From Duganella sp. CF402 (GTDB lineage: Bacteria > Pseudomonadota > Gammaproteobacteria > Burkholderiales > Burkholderiaceae_D): a stretch of 64,000 bases of DNA. The DNA is taken from positions 1 through 64,000 of the forward strand of contig NZ_FOBG01000001.1 in NCBI RefSeq assembly GCF_900109645.1, read 5' to 3'. Under the pieces are notes generated by a model. The model did no database searches and had not been told where the DNA came from. It worked only from the letters and a program-made list of their open reading frames with translations. Position numbers and translations under genes: made by a program. Below, piece by piece: positions 19,784-29,587 of the stretch. Each line of letters starts with the position of its first letter. Positions within the stretch are counted from its first letter, which is position 1.

Positions 19784-20710
19784 TTATTTGTTTTCGATGC
19801 GGCCCAGCAGCAGATACTCGATCAGCGCTTTCTGGATGTGCAGGCGGTTCTCGGCTTCATCCCAGACCACCGATTGCGGGCCGTCGATGACGTCGGCCGA
19901 CACTTCTTCGCCACGGTGGGCCGGCAGGCAGTGCATGAACAGCGCGTCCGGCGCGGCGCGCGCCATCTTGGCGCTGTCGACGATCCAGCCGTCGAAGGCT
20001 TTCAGGCGGGCGGCGTTTTCTTCCTCGTAGCCCATGCTGGTCCAGACGTCGGTGTTGACCAGGTGCGCGCCGTCGCAGGCGTCGGCCGGATTGGCGAACA
20101 CGGTGAAGCGGTCGGTCGAGACCAGCGACATGTCCATCTCGTAGCCGTGCGGCGTGGAGACGTTGACGTGGAAGCCGAATACCTCGGCCGCCTGCAGCCA
20201 GGAGTACAGCATGTTGTTGGCGTCGCCGACCCAGGCCACGGTCTTGCCGGTGATCGAGCCGCGATGCTCGATGTAGGTGAAGATGTCGGCAGCCACCTGG
20301 CATGGGTGGTGTTCGTTGGTCAGGCCGTTAATCACCGGCACGCGCGAGTTGGCGGCGAAACGCTCGATGATGTCCTGGCCGAAGGTGCGCACCATGATGA
20401 TGTCGCACATGCGCGACATGACCTGGCCGGCGTCTTCGACCGGCTCGCCGCGACCGAGCTGCGAATCGCGCGTGTTCAGGTAGATGGCGGCGCCGCCCAG
20501 CTGGTGCATGCCGGCCTCGAACGAGAGGCGGGTGCGGGTCGAGTTTTTATCGAACACCATGACCAGCGTGCGGTCGATCATCGGGTGATAAATCTCGTAG
20601 TTCTTGAACTTGCGCTTGATGATGTGCGCACGCTCGATAACGTACTGGTACTCGTCCAGCGTGAGGTCGGAAAACTGCAGGTAATGCTTGATCGGTTTTT
20701 GGATAGGCAT
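19784..20710 (-). CDS. argF: Ornithine carbamoyltransferase
   Basis: 308 residues. It transfers the carbamoyl group of carbamoyl phosphate to ornithine, giving citrulline, the substrate of the following argG product. The carbamoyl-phosphate motif STRTR, the HPCQ motif and the ornithine-side [11 protein letters not shown] are all present, so the enzyme looks intact. Cytosolic and homotrimeric in the family. It heads the argF-argG operon. Confidence 0.97.
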   Translation of the reverse strand: MPIQKPIKHYLQFSDLTLDEYQYVIERAHIIKRKFKNYEIYHPMIDRTLVMVFDKNSTRTRLSFEAGMHQLGGAAIYLNTRDSQLGRGEPVEDAGQVMSRMCDIIMVRTFGQDIIERFAANSRVPVINGLTNEHHPCQVAADIFTYIEHRGSITGKTVAWVGDANNMLYSWLQAAEVFGFHVNVSTPHGYEMDMSLVSTDRFTVFANPADACDGAHLVNTDVWTSMGYEEENAARLKAFDGWIVDSAKMARAAPDALFMHCLPAHRGEEVSADVIDGPQSVVWDEAENRLHIQKALIEYLLLGRIENK

Positions 20711-20747
20711 AATGACAACTGACAGATGGCTACGGCTTAGCCGAACA

Positions 20748-20753
20748 ATTATA
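20748..20753 (-). promoter_or_regulatory. Possible argF promoter -10
   Basis: On the minus strand the sequence reads TATAAT, 38 bases upstream of the argF ATG. No good -35 is seen at normal spacing, so an activator or a weak promoter is possible. The rest of the 20711-20810 gap has only a short CGGC/GCCG hairpin. Confidence 0.4.
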
Positions 20754-20810
20754 AAGGCAATTCGGCCGATAGGGCTAATCGCCGCAGATTATGCTGTCTA
20801 TACAGGTAGT

Positions 20811-23642
20811 TTAATTGTAAATCTGAGCGGTGGCAGGCTGCTGATGCTCGGGCGCGGTCAGGGGCAGGTCGAGCGTGAAGGTGGTGCCTTCGCGCGAGCT
20901 GTGGACGGAAATTTGCCCGCCCATGAGCGAAGTGACAATGTTGTAGCTGATCGACAGTCCGAGGCCGCTGCCGCCCTGACCGAGCTTGGTGGTGAAGAAC
21001 GGGTCGAAGATGCGCGACATGTGCTCGGGCGCGATGCCGCAGCCGTTGTCGCGGAAGGTCACCAGCACCCGGCCGTCCACCGGCGCCTGCGCGCGCAGCC
21101 ACATGCTGCCGCTGCCGGCGCTGGTGAAGGCGTGCAGCAGGGCGTTGTTGATGAAATTGGCGATCACCTGGCCATACGGGCCGGGATAGCTGTCCAGCGC
21201 GATGGTGTCCGGCACCTCGATCTCGATGCGGTGGTTGGAGGCGCGGATGCGGTTCATCATGGTGGCGATCACCTCCATCGACACCTGCGACAGATTGAAT
21301 TCGCGCCGCTGCTCGGTGGTGCGGTCGACCGCCACCTGCTTGAAGCTGTTGACCAGGTTGGCGGCGCTGTTCAAGCCGCGCATCACCAGTTCGTGCGCCT
21401 TGCGCGCATCCTCGAGGTAGGCCGCCAGCGCCGAGCGTTTCAGGCCGGCGCCGTTCATCTGCGCTTCCAGCTCCTCGGTTTTTTGCACCAGCGTGCTGGC
21501 GATCAGCAGGCTGTTGCCGATCGGCGTATTGAGTTCGTGCGCCACGCCGGCCATCAGCGCCCCCAGCGCGGCCAGCTTTTCCTGCGAGACCAGCTGCGTT
21601 TGCGCGTCCTTCAGCTGGCGGTAGGCCTCGGCGTTGTCGAGCGCGATGGCGCCGTAGGCGCACAGGGTGCGGAAGATCAGCCGTTCGCGCGCGCCGTAGG
21701 CGTTGGCCAGCGTGCATTGCACCGTCATCACGCCCAGCGCGCGCTCGCCCACCAGCAGCGGCACATACAGCGCGCTGGCCATCAGCTGGGTGCCGGGGGC
21801 GAGGAAGATGTCGTTCGGGCCGGCGTCGGCGACGTAGATCTCGGCCCGCTCGCGCAGGCTGCGCGCGGCGTTGGCGCGCGGGTTGTCGATAGCGATGGTG
21901 TTGGCCGCCAGCGGCTGGCCGTTCTCGATGCCGAACACGCGGCTGATGCTGTCGTGGCCCGGATCGCACAGGTAGACCGCCAGCGAATTGGCCGGCAACA
22001 GCGCCTGCACGTGGCGGTCCAGCGCCTGGAACACGGCGCCGGCGTCGAGGTGGGTGGTGATCTCCTGGCCGATGGCCGACAGCCGTTCCAGCGTGGCGGT
22101 GGTCTGCTGCAGCAGCTGCACCCGGCGCGCTTCGGCGGCGGCCAGCTCGCGGTGGTGCTGGCCCTCGGCGCGCGCGTGCTCGGTCTGGTGCTGCACCTGC
22201 ATCGCGATGGCGCGGTTGGTGGCGTCCTGGCTGTGGGTCTTCTCGCGCGCGGCCGCCGCCAGCTGCGCCGAGGCGTAGGCCTTCTGGTAATCGCCGATGT
22301 GCGCGTACTCGCGCGCCAGCGCGTCGTGCAGGTCGGCCGGCAGGGTGTAGCCGTTGATGTGGCCCGCCACCGCCAGCGCCTGGTGCAGGAAGTGCAGGGT
22401 GGCGTTGGGCTCGGTCATGCCGGCCGGCGCGGGCAGCTGGTGGCGCAGGTGGATCAGCGACATCACGCGCAGCGCCGCCACGTGGTTGTAGCGGTTGGCC
22501 TGCTCCTGTGCCAGCTGCGCCGCCTGTTCGGCCATCGCCAGCGCTTCCTGCGGACGGTCGAGGAAGCAGAGCGCGTGGGCCTGGCCGCGCCGGGCGATGC
22601 TCTGGAAGTCGGCGTGCTGCAAGGCGACACCGCGCTCCTGCAGCTTGCGGAAGGCGTCCAGCGCGGCGGTGTAGTCGGTCTTGTCGAGCGACAGGTCGCC
22701 CAGGTAGTGCAGCGCGGTGGCGTAGGCGCGCGCGCCGGACATCGGCGCCAGGATGTCGAGCGCTTCGTGCAGCAGTTCGGCGGTGGCGTCGAGCCGGCCG
22801 AGGCGGCGCATGGTGTCGGCCGTGTGCATCAGGCAGGCGCCGATGCTGCGCGGCCAGCCGGTCGGGCGGGCCAGGTCGAGCGCGCTTTCCATCCACTCCA
22901 GCGCCGCGTGGTGGTCGTTGAGGATGGTGAAATCGAGGCCGATGTTGATGGCGGCGGTGATCGCCATGCGCAGCTGGCCGGTCTCCAGCGCCGCCTCGTA
23001 GCAGCGCAGGTAGTGGGCGGCGGCGGCGCCGAAATCGCTGGCCTGGCTGGCCGCCAGGCCGTAGTAGTCGTAGATCCAGCTGGCCACCGCCGGCACGGCT
23101 TCGTCGTCCGCGGTGAAGCGGCCGCCCCAGCGCTGCTGGGCGGCGGGCAGGTCGTGCAGCACGCACCAGCGGGCGTTGACGGCGTCGGCGATGGCGCTGC
23201 GCTGGGCGTCGCCGGCCGCGCGGGCGGCGGCGGCCATCTGGTCCAGCTCGGCGGCGGCAGCTTCGTGCCGGCCCTGGTCGATGGCGATCCAGGCGCGCAG
23301 CCAGTGGGCGTCGGCCTGGCCGAGCGGATGGTGGAGGGAGGCAAAGCGTTCGCCGGCGTCGGCGGCCTGCTCGTCGGCCAGTTCCAGCTGGCCGGCCAGC
23401 CAGCTGGCTTCGGCCCGTACCAGCAGGAAGCGGGTGGCGATGGCCTGGGCGTCGGCCGTGGGCAGGGCGGCCCCGGCCAGCAGGGCCAGACCTTCGTCGG
23501 TCAGTTGCAGCGCACGCGGGGTGTCGCGCTGGCGCAAGTGCCAGGCCAGCGGCAGCAGCATCGGCAGCCGCGCAGGGCCGCGCGAGGAGGGCAGGGCTGC
23601 CTCCCAGTCGGCCAACGCGTCGTCGAGCGCAAACATGTCCAT
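20811..23642 (-). CDS. Orphan cytosolic TPR-GAF sensor histidine kinase
   Basis: 943 residues with no signal peptide or membrane segment. The first half (about 1-470) is helical tetratricopeptide-like repeats, followed by a coiled-coil, a GAF domain (about 520-660), a DHp helix with H-box GVAHELNTP (His near 700), and a HATPase domain showing N-box NFINNALLHAF, DNGCGI, FDPFFTTK and GGSGLGLSIS. The catalytic motifs look complete. No response regulator gene is adjacent, so its partner is unknown. A similar layout occurs in orphan kinases of Burkholderiales. The TPR region probably senses a protein partner, which is inference. Confidence 0.85.
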   Translation of the reverse strand: MDMFALDDALADWEAALPSSRGPARLPMLLPLAWHLRQRDTPRALQLTDEGLALLAGAALPTADAQAIATRFLLVRAEASWLAGQLELADEQAADAGERFASLHHPLGQADAHWLRAWIAIDQGRHEAAAAELDQMAAAARAAGDAQRSAIADAVNARWCVLHDLPAAQQRWGGRFTADDEAVPAVASWIYDYYGLAASQASDFGAAAAHYLRCYEAALETGQLRMAITAAINIGLDFTILNDHHAALEWMESALDLARPTGWPRSIGACLMHTADTMRRLGRLDATAELLHEALDILAPMSGARAYATALHYLGDLSLDKTDYTAALDAFRKLQERGVALQHADFQSIARRGQAHALCFLDRPQEALAMAEQAAQLAQEQANRYNHVAALRVMSLIHLRHQLPAPAGMTEPNATLHFLHQALAVAGHINGYTLPADLHDALAREYAHIGDYQKAYASAQLAAAAREKTHSQDATNRAIAMQVQHQTEHARAEGQHHRELAAAEARRVQLLQQTTATLERLSAIGQEITTHLDAGAVFQALDRHVQALLPANSLAVYLCDPGHDSISRVFGIENGQPLAANTIAIDNPRANAARSLRERAEIYVADAGPNDIFLAPGTQLMASALYVPLLVGERALGVMTVQCTLANAYGARERLIFRTLCAYGAIALDNAEAYRQLKDAQTQLVSQEKLAALGALMAGVAHELNTPIGNSLLIASTLVQKTEELEAQMNGAGLKRSALAAYLEDARKAHELVMRGLNSAANLVNSFKQVAVDRTTEQRREFNLSQVSMEVIATMMNRIRASNHRIEIEVPDTIALDSYPGPYGQVIANFINNALLHAFTSAGSGSMWLRAQAPVDGRVLVTFRDNGCGIAPEHMSRIFDPFFTTKLGQGGSGLGLSISYNIVTSLMGGQISVHSSREGTTFTLDLPLTAPEHQQPATAQIYN

Positions 23643-23672
23643 CGCTACTCCCCAGGCTACTTGCCTCAGAGC

Positions 23673-23678
23673 ATTATA
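23673..23678 (-). promoter_or_regulatory. Possible promoter -10 of the TPR kinase
   Basis: The minus strand reads TATAAT 30 bases before the kinase ATG in a short 53-base gap. The -35 region is weak. Confidence 0.35.
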
Positions 23679-23695
23679 GACACAAAACCTTGTAG

Positions 23696-24598
23696 TTAAT
23701 ACAGGGTCTGTGAAGATTCATGCAAGAGCTGGCCGTACAGCGTGTGTCGCATCCTGGCGATCTTGCCTTCCTCGACGGCGGCCAGCACCGCGCATTGTGG
23801 TTCGATCAGGTGGCGGCAGTTGTAGAACTTGCAATGCCCGAGGTAGGGCGCAAATTCGACGAAAGCGCGCTCCAGCATGCCTTCGCTCAAATGGTAGAGG
23901 CCGAATTCCTGGAAGCCCGGCGAGTCGATGATGGACGAGTCCGGCCCCAGCTCGGGCAGGGTGTACAGGCGGGTGAAGGTGGTGGTGTGCTTGCCGGTGT
24001 CCAGCGCGGCCGAGATTTCACGCACGGCGATGTCGGCTTCCGGGATCAGCAGGTTGATCAGCGAGGACTTGCCCATGCCGGACTGGCCGATCAGGATCGA
24101 CGATTGCCCGGCCAGCAGCGGTTTCAGCACGGCCAGCGTTTCCTCCGGCTTGGCCTTGGCCGACACTTCATGCACCGGATAGCCGAGCGCGGCGTACGGC
24201 GCCACCCGTTCGCGGGTGCGCGCCAGCGATTCGACCACGTCGGTCTTGTTGAGGATCAGGTGGGCCTTGATGCCGGCCGCGTCGGCCGCGACCAGCGCGC
24301 GCGACACCAGGTCGTCGGTGAAGCCGGGCTCGGTGGCCACCACGATGAACAGCTGGGTCAGATTGGCCGCCAGCAGCTTGGACTTGTACTGGTCCGAGCG
24401 GTACAGCAGCGTGTTGCGCTCTTCGATCTTGTCGATCACGCCCTGGTCGGGCGAGGTCATGGTGATGTGGACGATGTCGCCGACGGCCACGTTGGTCTTC
24501 TTGCCGCGCGTGACGCATTGCAGCTTCTGGCCGTCCACTTCCGCCAGGTAGTGGCGGCCGTGCGCGGCGATGATGGTGGCGGTACGTTTATGGTTCAT
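23696..24598 (-). CDS. rsgA: Ribosome small-subunit-dependent GTPase A
   Basis: 300 residues starting at the ATG at 24598. A late 30S assembly factor that hydrolyses GTP on the ribosome. It has an N-terminal OB fold, then the circularly permuted GTPase with G4 LNKTD before G1 GQSGMGKSS and G3 DSPGF, and a C-terminal zinc knuckle [14 protein letters not shown]. The start overlaps the upstream protease stop (ATGA). The reading frame stays open far upstream, but that part is antisense-like filler over the protease gene. Confidence 0.95.
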   Translation of the reverse strand: MNHKRTATIIAAHGRHYLAEVDGQKLQCVTRGKKTNVAVGDIVHITMTSPDQGVIDKIEERNTLLYRSDQYKSKLLAANLTQLFIVVATEPGFTDDLVSRALVAADAAGIKAHLILNKTDVVESLARTRERVAPYAALGYPVHEVSAKAKPEETLAVLKPLLAGQSSILIGQSGMGKSSLINLLIPEADIAVREISAALDTGKHTTTFTRLYTLPELGPDSSIIDSPGFQEFGLYHLSEGMLERAFVEFAPYLGHCKFYNCRHLIEPQCAVLAAVEEGKIARMRHTLYGQLLHESSQTLY

Positions 24599-25866
24599 GC
24601 TTGTGCCGCCAGTTTCAGTTGACGGATGCGCACGCTGGCCGGCGGGTGCGAGTCGTAGAAGGCCGAGTGCAGCGGATCGGGCGTCAGGGTCGAGGCGTTG
24701 TCCTCGTACATCTTGACCAGCGCCGACACCAGGTCGCGCGCGTCGGTGTGCTGGGCGGCGAAGGCGTCGGCCTCGAACTCGTGCTTGCGCGAGGTGAGCG
24801 AGGTCAGCGGGCCGAGCAGGAAGGTGAACACCGGCAGCACCAGCATGAACAGCAGCAGCACCATCGCGTCGTTGCTCTGGCCCGGCAGCAGCACCGGATT
24901 GACGCCGAGGCCGTCGTAGAACCAGGTCTGGGTTTTCAGGAAGCCGAGCAGGGCCAGGAAGCCGAGCGAGATGGCAAACATCACCACCACGCGCTTGACG
25001 ATGTGCTTGAGCTTGAAGTGGCCCAGCTCGTGCGCCAGCACCGCCTCGATTTCCTGCGGCTGCAGGCGCGCCAGCAGGGTGTCGAAGAAGACGATGCGCT
25101 TGGCCGCGCCGAAGCCGGAGAAGTAGGCGTTGCCGTGGGCGCTGCGCTTGGAGCCGTCCATCACGAACAAGCCCTTGGAGGCGAAGCCGACGCGCGCCAT
25201 CAAGCCTTCGATGCGGGCTTTCAGCGACTGGTCTTCCAGCGGCGTGAACTTGTTGAACAGCGGCGCGATCACGGTTGGATACAGCACCATCATCAGCAGC
25301 TGGAAGCCGCTCCACACCATCCAGGTGTACAGCCACCACAGATCGCCGGCCTTGCCCATCAGGGTCAGCACCACCCATGCCAGCGGCAGACCGATGGCCG
25401 CGCCCAGCAGCGAGCCTTTGACCAGATCGGCAAAGAACAGGCCCTTGCTCATCTTGTTGAAGCCGAAGCGCTGCTCGAGGCTGAACTGCTTGTAGTAATC
25501 GAAGGGCAGGTCGATGGCGCCCGAGATCAGGGCGAAACCGGCCAGCAGGGCCAGCTGGTAGGTCATGCCGGGGCCGGTGGCCTGGAAAATTTGCAGCGAC
25601 AGCCATTGCAGGCCGCCCAGCAGCGTGAAGCCGACCAGCACCAGGGTGTTGACCAGCAGCGTCAGCAGGCCGAACTTGGTGCGCGCGATGGTGTAGTCGG
25701 CCGCCTTCTGGTGGGCCGCGAGGCGGATTTTTTCAGCGAATTCGGCCGGCACGGCGCTGCGATGCGCCAGCACATGGCGGATATGACGCGAGGCCAGCCA
25801 GAAGCGGACCAGCAGGGTCAAAATGATGAAAGATACGAACAAAATCGAAAACGCGAGTGAATACAT
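24595..25866 (-). CDS. M48 family (Ste24/CAAX-type) membrane metalloprotease
   Basis: 423 residues with several membrane segments (near the N-terminus and around 60-130, 175-200, 290-345) and the zinc site [10 protein letters not shown] followed by the third ligand in [10 protein letters not shown]. This matches Ste24-like M48 proteases rather than the smaller HtpX. They act at the inner membrane, probably in protein quality control; bacterial substrates are poorly known. It forms an overlapping pair with rsgA and is divergent from orn across a 53-base gap. Confidence 0.9.
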   Translation of the reverse strand: MYSLAFSILFVSFIILTLLVRFWLASRHIRHVLAHRSAVPAEFAEKIRLAAHQKAADYTIARTKFGLLTLLVNTLVLVGFTLLGGLQWLSLQIFQATGPGMTYQLALLAGFALISGAIDLPFDYYKQFSLEQRFGFNKMSKGLFFADLVKGSLLGAAIGLPLAWVVLTLMGKAGDLWWLYTWMVWSGFQLLMMVLYPTVIAPLFNKFTPLEDQSLKARIEGLMARVGFASKGLFVMDGSKRSAHGNAYFSGFGAAKRIVFFDTLLARLQPQEIEAVLAHELGHFKLKHIVKRVVVMFAISLGFLALLGFLKTQTWFYDGLGVNPVLLPGQSNDAMVLLLFMLVLPVFTFLLGPLTSLTSRKHEFEADAFAAQHTDARDLVSALVKMYEDNASTLTPDPLHSAFYDSHPPASVRIRQLKLAAQA

Positions 25867-25919
25867 TCTGTGCCTGTGAGAAAATGGCGGATTCGGATTA
25901 ATTTAGCCAAGAGAGAATT

Positions 25920-26516
25920 ATGTCACAAGCTACTGATTTGCCAGAAGATTCCGCTGCTGCGCCGGCGACGCCGCGTCAGAACGAGTTTAATCTGGTATGG
26001 GTGGATATGGAAATGACCGGCCTGGAGCCGGACACGGATCGTATTATCGAAGTTGCAATGGTGATCACCGACATGCACCTGAACGTGCTGGCCGAGGCGC
26101 CGGTGTTTGCCATCCACCAGTCGGATGAAACGCTGGACAAGATGGATGCCTGGAACAAGGGCACGCATGGCCGCTCGGGCCTGACCGAGCGCGTGAAAGC
26201 ATCGACCATCACCGAGGCGCATGCCGAGGAAGAGCTGATCAAGTTCATGAAGCTGTGGGTACCGAAGGGCAAGGCGCCAATGTGCGGCAACACCATCGGC
26301 CAGGACCGCCGCTTCATGGTGCGCTACATGCCGAAGCTGGAGGCGTTCTTCCACTATCGGAACATCGACGTCTCGACCCTGAAGGAACTGGGCAAGCGCT
26401 GGAATCCGGCGATGGTGAGCGGCTTCAAGAAAGCCCAGAAACACACGGCGCTGGCCGACATCGTGGAATCGATCGAAGAGCTCAAATACTACCGCGAGCA
26501 CTTCATCAAGCTGTAA
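25920..26516 (+). CDS. orn: Oligoribonuclease
   Basis: 198 residues. A DEDDh 3'-5' exonuclease that degrades two-nucleotide RNA, including pGpG, the breakdown product of cyclic-di-GMP. The exonuclease motifs are visible: [10 protein letters not shown] (first Asp and Glu), a middle Asp in GQDRRF, and the C-terminal KHTALADI with the catalytic His and last Asp. About 20 N-terminal residues precede the usual start of the fold. It is monocistronic and ends at an intrinsic terminator. Confidence 0.96.
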   Translation: MSQATDLPEDSAAAPATPRQNEFNLVWVDMEMTGLEPDTDRIIEVAMVITDMHLNVLAEAPVFAIHQSDETLDKMDAWNKGTHGRSGLTERVKASTITEAHAEEELIKFMKLWVPKGKAPMCGNTIGQDRRFMVRYMPKLEAFFHYRNIDVSTLKELGKRWNPAMVSGFKKAQKHTALADIVESIEELKYYREHFIKL

Positions 26517-26523
26517 GGCAGAC

Positions 26524-26549
26524 AACGCCGGCCGATGCCGGCGTTTTTT
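26524..26549 (+). terminator. Terminator after orn
   Basis: AACGCCGGC (26524-26532) and GCCGGCGTT (26537-26545) pair around a CGAT loop and are followed by a T-run. It lies between orn and the convergent cupin gene. Confidence 0.9.
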
Positions 26550-27435
26550 ATTGGCCGTCGCGCAAGGCGAACGGCACGGCGCGGGCCCAGCGGTTGGAGG
26601 AGAGCGAGAAGGTCAGCGCGCGCACCTGGTGATACCAGCCGGCCGGGACGTACAGCATGTCGCCCGGCTGCACGATCACCTCCACCAGATTGGCCTGGCG
26701 TGCCAGCGGGTAGCGCTCGTAATCGGGCGCCTCCGGATCGAAGGGCGAGCCGAACAGGATGGCGTTGGCTTCCTTCGGATACAGGAATGCGTCGTGATGC
26801 GGCGGCGCCAGGAAGATGCGCTTGGTGCCCCAGATTTGCGCGAAGATATTGTCGTCGTAATCGCAATGCAGCGGCGTGACCGTGCCGGCCGGGCCGATCC
26901 AGAAACGCGGCGGGCCCATCTTGTCGAAGAAGGTGGGCCAGTGGCACATATTGTTCAACTCTTTCAGCTCAAGATTGCCGAGGTAGGGCGGCAGGCCCTC
27001 GGTGCGTTCGGCGAGGTCGAGGTACTCGGCCATCGTCATGTCCTGCATGGCGCGGTCCGGCGCGAAGGCGGTGCCGATGTAATCGCCGACACGGGCGCGC
27101 ACCGGCATGTGGCCGTGGCGCTCGCGCAGGATGGGCGGCGCGTGTTTGGTCAGCGGCCAACGGCCAACGATGCCCTCGATCAGGAACGGCAGGTTGAGCG
27201 CAGCTCGCGCGCGAAACGCCGCCGCATCGAGCACGCCAACGCGTAGCACTTCGCTGATATGCGGCAGGCCGCGCGACGCCAGCTTGATCGCCTCGCGCAT
27301 CTCATGAATCGATGCCACCCCGCGCACCTGCGCATCACGCTGCTCGCGCGCCAGCTTTTTAGCGGACGCCTGTTCCGGCGTCTCGTCCGCCAACACGCGG
27401 GGCGGCAGTTTTTGTTTTCCTAACATCTTTTCCAT
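26548..27435 (-). CDS. Cupin-like / JmjC-fold (Cupin_8) protein
   Basis: 295 residues. The C-terminal two thirds is a double-stranded beta-helix with the iron-binding HCD motif in TPLHCDYDDN and a distal His in GWYHQVRAL, preceded by the PGDMLYVPAGW segment. This resembles the Cupin_8/JmjC group of iron- and 2-oxoglutarate-dependent oxygenases. The N-terminal 60 residues are charged and helical. Substrate is unknown; hydroxylation of a protein or RNA target is possible by family. It is convergent with orn. Confidence 0.75.
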   Translation of the reverse strand: MEKMLGKQKLPPRVLADETPEQASAKKLAREQRDAQVRGVASIHEMREAIKLASRGLPHISEVLRVGVLDAAAFRARAALNLPFLIEGIVGRWPLTKHAPPILRERHGHMPVRARVGDYIGTAFAPDRAMQDMTMAEYLDLAERTEGLPPYLGNLELKELNNMCHWPTFFDKMGPPRFWIGPAGTVTPLHCDYDDNIFAQIWGTKRIFLAPPHHDAFLYPKEANAILFGSPFDPEAPDYERYPLARQANLVEVIVQPGDMLYVPAGWYHQVRALTFSLSSNRWARAVPFALRDGQ

Positions 27436-27495
27436 CTTCGTTGCGTTACAGGCAGAACTCTAACAGCTTTGAGCCGCCTCAAGTTGAGTAGCATT

Positions 27496-27566
27496 TTTGT
27501 ATATACGATGAACCCAAGTTAGCTTGCATATTTAAGCGCTTCATCTATCTTTGTATATACAAAGGA
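27496..27566 (+). promoter_or_regulatory. Promoter, palindromic operator and RBS of the toxin-antitoxin pair
   Basis: TTTGTATATAC occurs twice, at 27496-27506 and 27550-27560; the second copy extends to the perfect 14-bp palindrome TTTGTATATACAAA (27550-27563). A weak promoter (TTGCAT at 27524, TATCTT at 27546, spacing 16) overlaps it. AAAGGA at 27561-27566 is a good ribosome-binding site for the ATG at 27573 but too close for the ATG at 27567. The arrangement fits autoregulation, which is inference. Confidence 0.6.
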
Positions 27567-27572
27567 ATGAAC

Positions 27573-27863
27573 ATGGTTAGATTGGTCATTTCCGATGCCG
27601 TCGCGGGCAAGCTCGTGCAAAAGCATAATGTGACGCAGGATGAAGTCTCCGAATGCTTTGAAAACCGATCCGGCAAAGTTCTTATTGATGACCGAGCGCT
27701 TCATAGACGTAATCAGCCGACGCTATGGTTCATCGCAGAGACCACGAGTCGACGCTTGTTGAAGGTGGTGTTCCAGATTCGCGAGGAGAGCAGCCACCTC
27801 ATCACGGCTTATGAACCCAATGTGGATGAGATACGTATTTATGAGACTCAGGGAGGGCTATGA
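27573..27863 (+). CDS. BrnT/DUF4258-like putative toxin
   Basis: 96 residues from the ATG at 27573, chosen because the AAAGGA motif is correctly spaced to it. The pattern (KLVQKHNVTQDEVSECFENR, LWFIAET, LLKVVFQIRE, TAYEPNVDEIRIYE) matches a family of small basic proteins related to BrnT/DUF4258, often mislabelled ADP-ribosyl-dinitrogenase-reductase hydrolase. Such proteins sit beside a small DNA-binding partner, as here, with an ATGA overlap. RNase-type toxicity is inferred from the fold family, not shown. Local base composition is clearly more AT-rich than the flanks, suggesting transfer. Confidence 0.65.
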   Translation: MVRLVISDAVAGKLVQKHNVTQDEVSECFENRSGKVLIDDRALHRRNQPTLWFIAETTSRRLLKVVFQIREESSHLITAYEPNVDEIRIYETQGGL

Positions 27864-28159
27864 AAGCTCGCAAAATTGAAAGCACGCCAGAGGCGTGGGA
27901 GGATGGGAGGTTGGGGCGCGATGCTGCACATGCAAAAGCTGCTCCGCAGGAAATGCAGGCCTTAGTCGATGAGAGCCTTGGACTGCAGATGATCTCTATC
28001 CGGCTGCAAAAGGATTTGATTGAAGATTATAAAAAAATCGCCGACTTTCGTGGTGTCGGCTATCAGCCTTTGATGCGCGACGCTCTAAAGCGTTTCGTGG
28101 ATGCAGAATTCAAGAAGATGGCTCTTGAATACGCTAACTTGAAGGCCGTGAAGAAATAG
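27860..28159 (+). CDS. Putative antitoxin, BrnA/CopG-like
   Basis: 99 residues. The C-terminal half (LQMISIRLQKDLIEDYKKIA, then GYQPLMRDALKRFVD) reads as a ribbon-helix-helix DNA-binding segment of the BrnA/CopG type. The N-terminal half is charged and probably disordered until bound to the partner. It overlaps the putative toxin by four bases and presumably neutralises it and represses the pair through the palindrome upstream. The order toxin-first is the same as in brnTA. Confidence 0.65.
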   Translation: MKARKIESTPEAWEDGRLGRDAAHAKAAPQEMQALVDESLGLQMISIRLQKDLIEDYKKIADFRGVGYQPLMRDALKRFVDAEFKKMALEYANLKAVKK

Positions 28160-28238
28160 TCCTCATTCGCAGACAAAGGACGGCACGCCGTTTGGGGCGT
28201 GCATGGCGGCCTCGTTGGGATCGGGGCCTTTCTTTGTA

Positions 28239-28257
28239 GGGCGGATTTCAGCCGCCC
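28239..28257. other. REP-like hairpin
   Basis: GGGCGG and CCGCCC flank a 7-nt loop in the 110-base gap between the antitoxin gene and the convergent mntH. No T-run follows on either strand. Similar GGCGG hairpins are often dispersed repeats in this group; only this copy is noted here. Confidence 0.35.
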
Positions 28258-28270
28258 GTATTGATGCACT

Positions 28271-29587
28271 TCAGAACACCTGCCACACCAGCCACACGTT
28301 GGCGCAGGAGATCACCACGAACAGGAACCACGACAGCGCCGTAGTCCACCACGCATTGGCGAAGTTGCCCATGATGCGCTGCTGCGAGGTCAGGCTGATC
28401 AGCGGGTACATGGCAAACGGCAGCTGCATGCTCAGCACCACCTGGCTCAGCACCAGCAGCTTGCCGACCGAATGTTCGCCCAAGGTCAGCACGCCGATCA
28501 TGGCCGGCACCAGCGCCAGCCCGCGCGTCAGGGCGCGCCGCTGCCAGCATGGGATCTTCATTTTCAGGAAGCCTTCCATGATGACCTGGCCGGCGATGGT
28601 GCCGGTGAAGGTCGAACTCTGCCCCGACGCCAGCAGTGCCAGACCGAACAGAATGGCCGCCAGCGCGGTGCCGGCCACCGGTTCCAGCAGGCGGTAGGCT
28701 TCATCGATATCGAGCACGCGGTCGTTGCCCGGCTGGTAGAACGCTGCCGCCGCCAGCACCAGAATCGAACCGTTGATCAGCAAGGCCAGCAGCAGCGACA
28801 CGATGGTGTCGATGCGCGACAGGCCGATCGCCTGCCGTTTGGCCGCATCATGCTTGCCCACCACGCGCGTCTGCACCACCGAGGAATGCAGGTAGAGGTT
28901 GTGCGGCATTACGGTCGCGCCGAGGATGCCGATGGCCAGATACAGCGGCTCGCGCGACGACAGCGCGCTCACCGACGGCACCAGTCCCGCCATCACCGCC
29001 TGCCAGTCCGGCTTGACCAGCGCCAGCTCGGTGAACAGGCAGATGGCCACGGTCAGGATCAGCCCCAGCACTATCGCTTCGACCTGGCGGAAGCCCTTGC
29101 CCTTCAGCCCCAGCACGATCAGGGTATCAAGCGCGGTCAGCGCCACGCCCACCGGCAGCGATACGCCCAGCAGCAGCTTGAACGCCAGCGCGCAGCCGAG
29201 CACCTCGGCCAGGTCGCAGGCGATGATGGAAATCTCGGCAAAGCCCCACAAGGTCTTGCCCACCACCGGCGGATACTGCTCGCGGCAATGCACGGCCAGA
29301 TCCTTGCCGGTGACGATCCCCAGCCGCATGCTCAGGCATTGCAGCACGATCGCCGCCAGGCTGGACAGCACCACCACGAACAGCAGTTGATAGCCGAACT
29401 GCGAACCGCCCTGGATGGCGGTGGCCCAGTTGCCCGGGTCCATGTAGCCAACCGAGACCAGCAGGCCCGGCCCGGCAAAACGCAGGATTTTCTTCCAGAA
29501 CGGATCGCCCTCCGGCACCGCGACGGTACCGGCTACTTCGGAAGGGCAGAACGGCGCAGTGGCCGTGGTGGGCAGCTTGAAGATCAT
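28271..29587 (-). CDS. mntH: Nramp-type divalent metal (Mn/Fe) transporter
   Basis: 438 residues starting at the ATG at 29587. A proton-coupled manganese/iron importer of the inner membrane with 11 predicted membrane helices. The metal-site motifs DPGNWAT (helix 1) and MPHNLYLHS (helix 6) are both present, along with the [13 protein letters not shown] segment. The ATG overlaps the stop of the upstream UPF0149 gene (ATGA), so the two are translated together. Frame continues open upstream, but the initial part overlaps the neighbour and does not resemble a transporter. Confidence 0.94.
   Translation of the reverse strand: MIFKLPTTATAPFCPSEVAGTVAVPEGDPFWKKILRFAGPGLLVSVGYMDPGNWATAIQGGSQFGYQLLFVVVLSSLAAIVLQCLSMRLGIVTGKDLAVHCREQYPPVVGKTLWGFAEISIIACDLAEVLGCALAFKLLLGVSLPVGVALTALDTLIVLGLKGKGFRQVEAIVLGLILTVAICLFTELALVKPDWQAVMAGLVPSVSALSSREPLYLAIGILGATVMPHNLYLHSSVVQTRVVGKHDAAKRQAIGLSRIDTIVSLLLALLINGSILVLAAAAFYQPGNDRVLDIDEAYRLLEPVAGTALAAILFGLALLASGQSSTFTGTIAGQVIMEGFLKMKIPCWQRRALTRGLALVPAMIGVLTLGEHSVGKLLVLSQVVLSMQLPFAMYPLISLTSQQRIMGNFANAWWTTALSWFLFVVISCANVWLVWQVF

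Noticed and set aside
24599..25606. Extended N-terminus of rsgA
   Set aside because: The frame is open but overlaps the protease gene out of frame and reads as Arg/Gly-rich filler; the conserved GTPase starts at the ATG at 24598.
27567..27572. ATG at 27567 as toxin start
   Set aside because: It touches the AAAGGA ribosome-binding motif; the ATG at 27573 has normal spacing.
28160..28270. mntH terminator in the gap after it
   Set aside because: The GGGCGG hairpin lacks a T-run on the minus strand, so it is listed only as a REP-like structure.
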